Positions 60,929 to 64,000 of a stretch of 64,000 bases of DNA are shown here, one piece after another. The DNA comes from Streptomyces violens. GTDB taxonomy: Bacteria; Actinomycetota; Actinomycetes; Streptomycetales; Streptomycetaceae. Under the pieces are notes generated by a model. The model had not been told where the DNA came from and ran no database searches. It was given only the letters and a program-made list of their open reading frames with translations. Location of the stretch: assembly GCF_000717745.1 (NCBI RefSeq), contig NZ_JOBH01000017.1, forward strand, positions 1 to 64,000, in the 5' to 3' direction. The translations under genes were made by a program, and so were the position numbers. Within the stretch, counting starts at the first letter, position 1; each line of letters opens with the position of its first letter.

Positions 60929-61849
60929 CTACTGCGCGGTGGTGATCCGAACATCTGTCGGCGCAGTGCCGCCGGAATCACCGGACACCTTCTGCCAGCC
61001 ATTCCCGGAATCCGCCGCGGTCCACCGGCGATCGCCGTAAGAGATGCGTTCGATACGCAACTCCGACGCGTGCGCCACCGCCCAGGCCGCGAGCTGCCAG
61101 CCGCGCTGCCGCGCCGACGTGCCCGCGCCGTCCGTCACCGGCACCGTGAGCGTCCGGCCGGCCACCGCCCGGTCGGCCACGACGGCCCGCGGCAGCACCT
61201 CGGGCCCGAACTCCCGCACCAGCTTCTCGCGCACCTGCGCCGTGCCGCCCGGCGCGTCCTCGGCGGGCCGGCTCTCCGCGCAGCTCAGCGCCGCGGGCGC
61301 GCGCCCGGTCAGCGCGCCGGTCAGCAGCGCCGCGTTCGCCTCGTGCTTGGCGTACGCCTGCGGGAACCCGCTGCGCTGCACCTTCTGGGCCGCGACCGTC
61401 AGCGGCAGCCGGGAGTACCCGGGGACCTGCACGAGGTGCTTGTAGAACTCCCCGGCCGCGTAGACCGGGTCCATGATCTCCTCGGCCGTGCCCCAGTCCT
61501 GCGAGGGCCGCTGCTGGAAGAGGCCGACGGAGTCGCGGTCCCCGTACTCGATGTTGCGCAGCCCCGACTCCTGCATGGCCGTCGCGAGCGCGATCGTCAC
61601 CGCGCGCTCCGGAAGCCCGCGCGAGGCACCCACTGCGGAGATCGTCGCGGCGTTCGCCGCCTGCTCCGGGGAGAGCTCGTACGGCTCGCCGCCGCCCTCC
61701 GGCTGCACCGTGCAGCGCGGCACACCGGGGCCGCCGGTCACGTACTGCACGAAGAGGTACGCAGCGAGCGCGAGGAGCACGGCAAAAGCCGCGAACACGC
61801 GTATGAGGCGCTTGCGGCGGACGGGAGCACGCTGGGGACGGCGAAGCAC
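60929..61849 (-). CDS. Membrane-anchored lytic-transglycosylase-like protein
   Basis: 306 residues. A basic N-terminus and one transmembrane helix (FAAFAVLLALAAYLFVQYV, about 15-33) anchor an outside domain. ALATAMQESGLRNIEYGDRD, SVGLFQQRPSQDWGTAEEIM and AAGEFYKHL resemble the lysozyme-like fold of transglycosylases, with the Glu of MQESG as possible catalytic acid. The C-terminal part (GRTLTVPVTDGAGTSARQRG; AAWAVAHASELRIERISYGD) is a second conserved domain. Homologues are often labelled heavy metal transporter, which the sequence does not support. The GTG at 61849 has no ribosome site, but a minus-strand TACCGT lies 7 bases upstream. Confidence 0.8.
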   Translation of the reverse strand: MLRRPQRAPVRRKRLIRVFAAFAVLLALAAYLFVQYVTGGPGVPRCTVQPEGGGEPYELSPEQAANAATISAVGASRGLPERAVTIALATAMQESGLRNIEYGDRDSVGLFQQRPSQDWGTAEEIMDPVYAAGEFYKHLVQVPGYSRLPLTVAAQKVQRSGFPQAYAKHEANAALLTGALTGRAPAALSCAESRPAEDAPGGTAQVREKLVREFGPEVLPRAVVADRAVAGRTLTVPVTDGAGTSARQRGWQLAAWAVAHASELRIERISYGDRRWTAADSGNGWQKVSGDSGGTAPTDVRITTAQ

Positions 61850-61856
61850 GGGCCAT

Positions 61857-61862
61857 ACGGTA
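61857..61862 (-). promoter_or_regulatory. Candidate -10 (TACCGT) for leaderless wall hydrolase gene
   Basis: On the minus strand TACCGT ends 7 bases before the GTG at 61849. It lies in the 102-base region shared with divergent dapE. Confidence 0.45.
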
Positions 61863-61938
61863 CTGGAGCGTTCCGGCGGCCCCCTGCGGACCTCCGGGAA
61901 CGCACGGCCGCGCGCAACAGTGGCGCAACCGCGACGGG

Positions 61939-61944
61939 TAGGGT
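61939..61944 (+). promoter_or_regulatory. Candidate -10 (TAGGGT) for leaderless dapE
   Basis: TAGGGT ends 7 bases before the ATG at 61952. No strong ribosome site is present (only TCGGGAC). Confidence 0.45.
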
Positions 61945-61951
61945 CGGGACC

Positions 61952-63043
61952 ATGGAACGCCCCGCGCAGACCCCCGTACTCGATCTCTCGCTCGACGCCG
62001 CGCAGCTCACCGCGGCGCTGGTGGACGTCCCGTCCGTCAGCCGGGACGAGAAAGTCCTCGCGGACGCCGTCGAGACCGCTCTGCGCGCGCTCCCGCACCT
62101 CACCGTGGACCGCGACGGCGACACCATCGTGGCGCGCACGAACCTCGGCCGCGCCGAGCGGGTCGTGCTCGCCGGCCACCTCGACACCGTGCCGATCGCG
62201 GACAACGTGCCCTCCAGGCTCGACGAGAACGGCGTCCTGTGGGGCTGCGGCACCTCCGACATGAAGTCCGGCGTCGCCGTCCAGCTGCGCGTCGCCGCCA
62301 CGGTGCCCGCGCCCAACCGCGACCTCACCTTCGTCTTCTACGAGGCCGAGGAGATCGCCGCCGAGCACAACGGCCTGAAGCGGATCGCCGAGCAGCACCC
62401 GGACTGGCTGGCGGGCGACTTCGCGGTCCTGCTGGAGCCGTCGAGCAACCAGGTCGAGGGCGGCTGCCAGGGCACTCTGCGGGTCCTGCTGCGCACCAAG
62501 GGCGAGCGGGCCCACTCCGCGCGCAGCTGGATGGGGTCCAACGCCATCCACGCCGCGGCCCCGATCCTGGAGCGGCTGGCCGCGTACGAGCCGCGCCGGG
62601 CCGTCATCGACGGCCTGGAGTACCGCGAGGGCCTGAACGCCGTGCGCATCGAGGGCGGCGTCGCGGGCAACGTCATCCCGGACGAGTGCACGGTCACGGT
62701 CAACTTCCGTTACGCGCCCGACCGCAGCGGCGAGGAGGCGCTCGCCCACGTGCGCGAGGTCTTCGCGGACTGCGACATCGTCGAGTGGATCATCGACGAC
62801 CACTCGACCGCGGCGCTGCCCGGCCTCTCGCACCCCGCCGCCAAGGCGTTCATCGAGGCGGTCGGCGGCACCCCGATGCCCAAGTTCGGCTGGACGGACG
62901 TCTCCCGCTTCTCCGCGCTCGGCGTCCCGGCGGTCAACTACGGCCCGGGCAACGCCCTGTTGGCCCACAAGCGCGACGAGCACGTCGTCGCCGCCGACGT
63001 GATCCGCTGCGAGGAGCGGCTGCGGGCCTGGCTGGAGGGCTGA
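61952..63043 (+). CDS. dapE: Succinyl-diaminopimelate desuccinylase
   Basis: A 363-residue M20-family zinc hydrolase. VVLAGHLDTVP gives the first metal His and Asp. GCGTSDMKSGVA gives the bridging Asp, FYEAEEIAAE the catalytic Glu, and GERAHSARSWMGSNA starts the lid/dimerisation domain. GPGNALLAHKRDEHV gives the last His. The actinobacterial DapE type is recognised by this length and the FGWTDVSRFSALG segment. It releases LL-diaminopimelate for lysine and peptidoglycan. It is divergent from the wall-hydrolase-like gene and upstream of the LOG-family gene. Confidence 0.93.
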   Translation: MERPAQTPVLDLSLDAAQLTAALVDVPSVSRDEKVLADAVETALRALPHLTVDRDGDTIVARTNLGRAERVVLAGHLDTVPIADNVPSRLDENGVLWGCGTSDMKSGVAVQLRVAATVPAPNRDLTFVFYEAEEIAAEHNGLKRIAEQHPDWLAGDFAVLLEPSSNQVEGGCQGTLRVLLRTKGERAHSARSWMGSNAIHAAAPILERLAAYEPRRAVIDGLEYREGLNAVRIEGGVAGNVIPDECTVTVNFRYAPDRSGEEALAHVREVFADCDIVEWIIDDHSTAALPGLSHPAAKAFIEAVGGTPMPKFGWTDVSRFSALGVPAVNYGPGNALLAHKRDEHVVAADVIRCEERLRAWLEG

Positions 63044-63188
63044 GCCCCGGCCCGGCGGGCACGGGAATGTGGTGACCGGGGTTCCGGTGATCTCGGGTGG
63101 TCTGCGCGGGTAGAGGTTCACCGGAGCGCTGCGCGGCGTCCGGGGCCACCGCCAGACCGAATTCCGCTGCTCGTCACCTTTGTGCACA

Positions 63189-63194
63189 TACGCT
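63189..63194 (+). promoter_or_regulatory. Candidate -10 (TACGCT) upstream of LOG-family gene
   Basis: TACGCT would start a leader of about 50 bases. It contains a 7-bp hairpin CCGCAGG/CCTGCGG (63219-63240) just before the GGGAG ribosome site. Confidence 0.35.
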
Positions 63195-63252
63195 TTACCG
63201 GCAACGATCTGTCTTCCGCCGCAGGCGGGAGACCCTGCGGAGGGAGCACACC

Positions 63253-64000
63253 ATGGCCGATCCTGAGGCAGCCGAGCGCGAGACCATGGCAGCCGAGCGC
63301 GATCAGCAGCGACTCGGCCCGGTACTGCGCCGCCGCGACCAGGTGCGAGCGGGCACCACCGATCAGCGGCTGCTGGACTCCGAAGGTCCCTCCGAGTGGG
63401 TGCACACCGACCCCTGGCGCGTGATGCGCATCCAGTCGGAGTTCGTCGAGGGCTTCGGCGCGCTCGCCGAACTGGGCCCGGCGATCAGCGTCTTCGGCTC
63501 GGCCCGTACGCCCCGTGACTCGCCCGAGTACGAAGCGGGCGTCGGCCTGGGGCGGGCGCTGGTCGAGGCCGGCTTCTCGGTGATCACCGGCGGTGGTCCC
63601 GGTGCCATGGAGGCCGCCAACAAGGGCGCGAACGAGGCGGGCGGCACGTCCGTCGGGCTCGGCATCGAGCTGCCCTTCGAGCAGGGCATGAACGAGTACG
63701 TCAATCTCGGCGTGGACTTCCGGTACTTCTTCGTGCGCAAGACCTGCTTCGTGAAGTACGCGCGCGGATTCGTGGTCCTGCCCGGCGGCCTCGGCACGCT
63801 CGACGAGCTCTTCGAAGCGCTCACCCTCGTGCAGACCCGTAAGGTCACGCGCTTCCCCATCGTGCTCTTCGGCACCGAGTACTGGAGCGGCCTGGTGGAC
63901 TGGCTGCGGGGCACCCTCATCGACCAGGGCAAGGCGTCCCTGCGCGACCTGGACCTCTTCCACCTCAGCGACGACGTGGACGAGGCGGTCGCGCTGGTCA
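63253..64000 (+). CDS. LOG-family (TIGR00730) nucleotide phosphoribohydrolase, truncated by window edge
   Basis: 249 codons are visible with no stop. After a charged N-terminal extension of about 65 residues comes the LOG Rossmann fold: AISVFGSARTPRDSPEYEAG, VITGGGPGAMEAANKGANEA, and FVVLPGGLGTLDELFEALTL, the PGGxGTxxE motif. Proteins of this family split nucleoside monophosphates (cytokinin-type ribotides in plants and actinobacteria). The bacterial role is not settled. GGAGGGAG precedes the ATG at 63253. It follows dapE on the same strand but has its own promoter-like sequence. Confidence 0.9.
   Translation, partial: MADPEAAERETMAAERDQQRLGPVLRRRDQVRAGTTDQRLLDSEGPSEWVHTDPWRVMRIQSEFVEGFGALAELGPAISVFGSARTPRDSPEYEAGVGLGRALVEAGFSVITGGGPGAMEAANKGANEAGGTSVGLGIELPFEQGMNEYVNLGVDFRYFFVRKTCFVKYARGFVVLPGGLGTLDELFEALTLVQTRKVTRFPIVLFGTEYWSGLVDWLRGTLIDQGKASLRDLDLFHLSDDVDEAVALV

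Overview
The window is chromosomal DNA of a Streptomyces-like actinomycete. The GC content is very high, with G/C at nearly every third codon position. GTG and TTG starts are frequent and several genes look leaderless. The gene content is typical of the genus: typA, three oligopeptide ABC transporters, mshB (mycothiol synthesis), dapC and dapE, a SpoIIE-type phosphatase and anti-sigma-type HATPases. No rRNA, tRNA, CRISPR array, phage or insertion sequence was seen.

Layout. (1) 1-1477, minus strand: a small ESX/WXG100-type cluster whose last gene runs off the left edge. (2) 1649-3249: a MOSC protein convergent with an SDR, the two gene ends altered by a 40-bp tandem duplication. (3) 3369-7901: an AraC-family (VirS-like) regulator divergent from a Baeyer-Villiger-type flavin monooxygenase, an alpha/beta hydrolase and an HSL-family esterase, resembling the mycobacterial virS/mymA locus. 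(4) 7987-13410: a Tat-exported amidohydrolase, a PIG-L deacetylase, a GntR/UTRA regulator and an APC permease. (5) 13605-17915: a tiny TTA-containing leader ORF coupled to a SPOR-like mini-protein, a NUDIX hydrolase, an orphan HATPase and a PAS-GAF-SpoIIE-HATPase protein. (6) 17934-21895, minus strand: succinate dehydrogenase of the mycobacterial Sdh1 type (membrane anchor, flavoprotein, iron-sulfur protein). (7) 22203-26928: a peptide-binding lipoprotein with a large insert, and typA.

(8) 27399-42064: two tandem, paralogous five-gene oligopeptide ABC operons with the same gene order and near-identical junctions. Between them lies a divergent accessory pair: an 861-residue protein with dinucleotide-binding-like motifs (related, I think, to modules of giant polymorphic-toxin-like proteins) and a small CxC/CxxC protein that may be its partner or immunity protein. 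(9) 42209-48440, minus strand: a third peptide transporter with BldK gene order (permease, binding protein, permease, ATPase, ATPase). (10) 48810-64000: a DPP-IV-type peptidase, a conserved one-helix protein, mshB, a DUF6113-like protein, a cell-wall-associated membrane protein, a membrane PP2C phosphatase, a SirB1-like protein, a GNAT acetyltransferase, fdxA, dapC, a small secreted protein, a lytic-transglycosylase-like protein, dapE and the start of a LOG-family gene.

Taken together, the right half combines peptide uptake and peptide breakdown with lysine/diaminopimelate synthesis. The left half holds signalling, redox and accessory lipid or xenobiotic oxidation genes. The most unusual parts are the accessory pair inside the transporter block, the virS/mymA-like locus with its repeated start region, and the TTA leader ORF.
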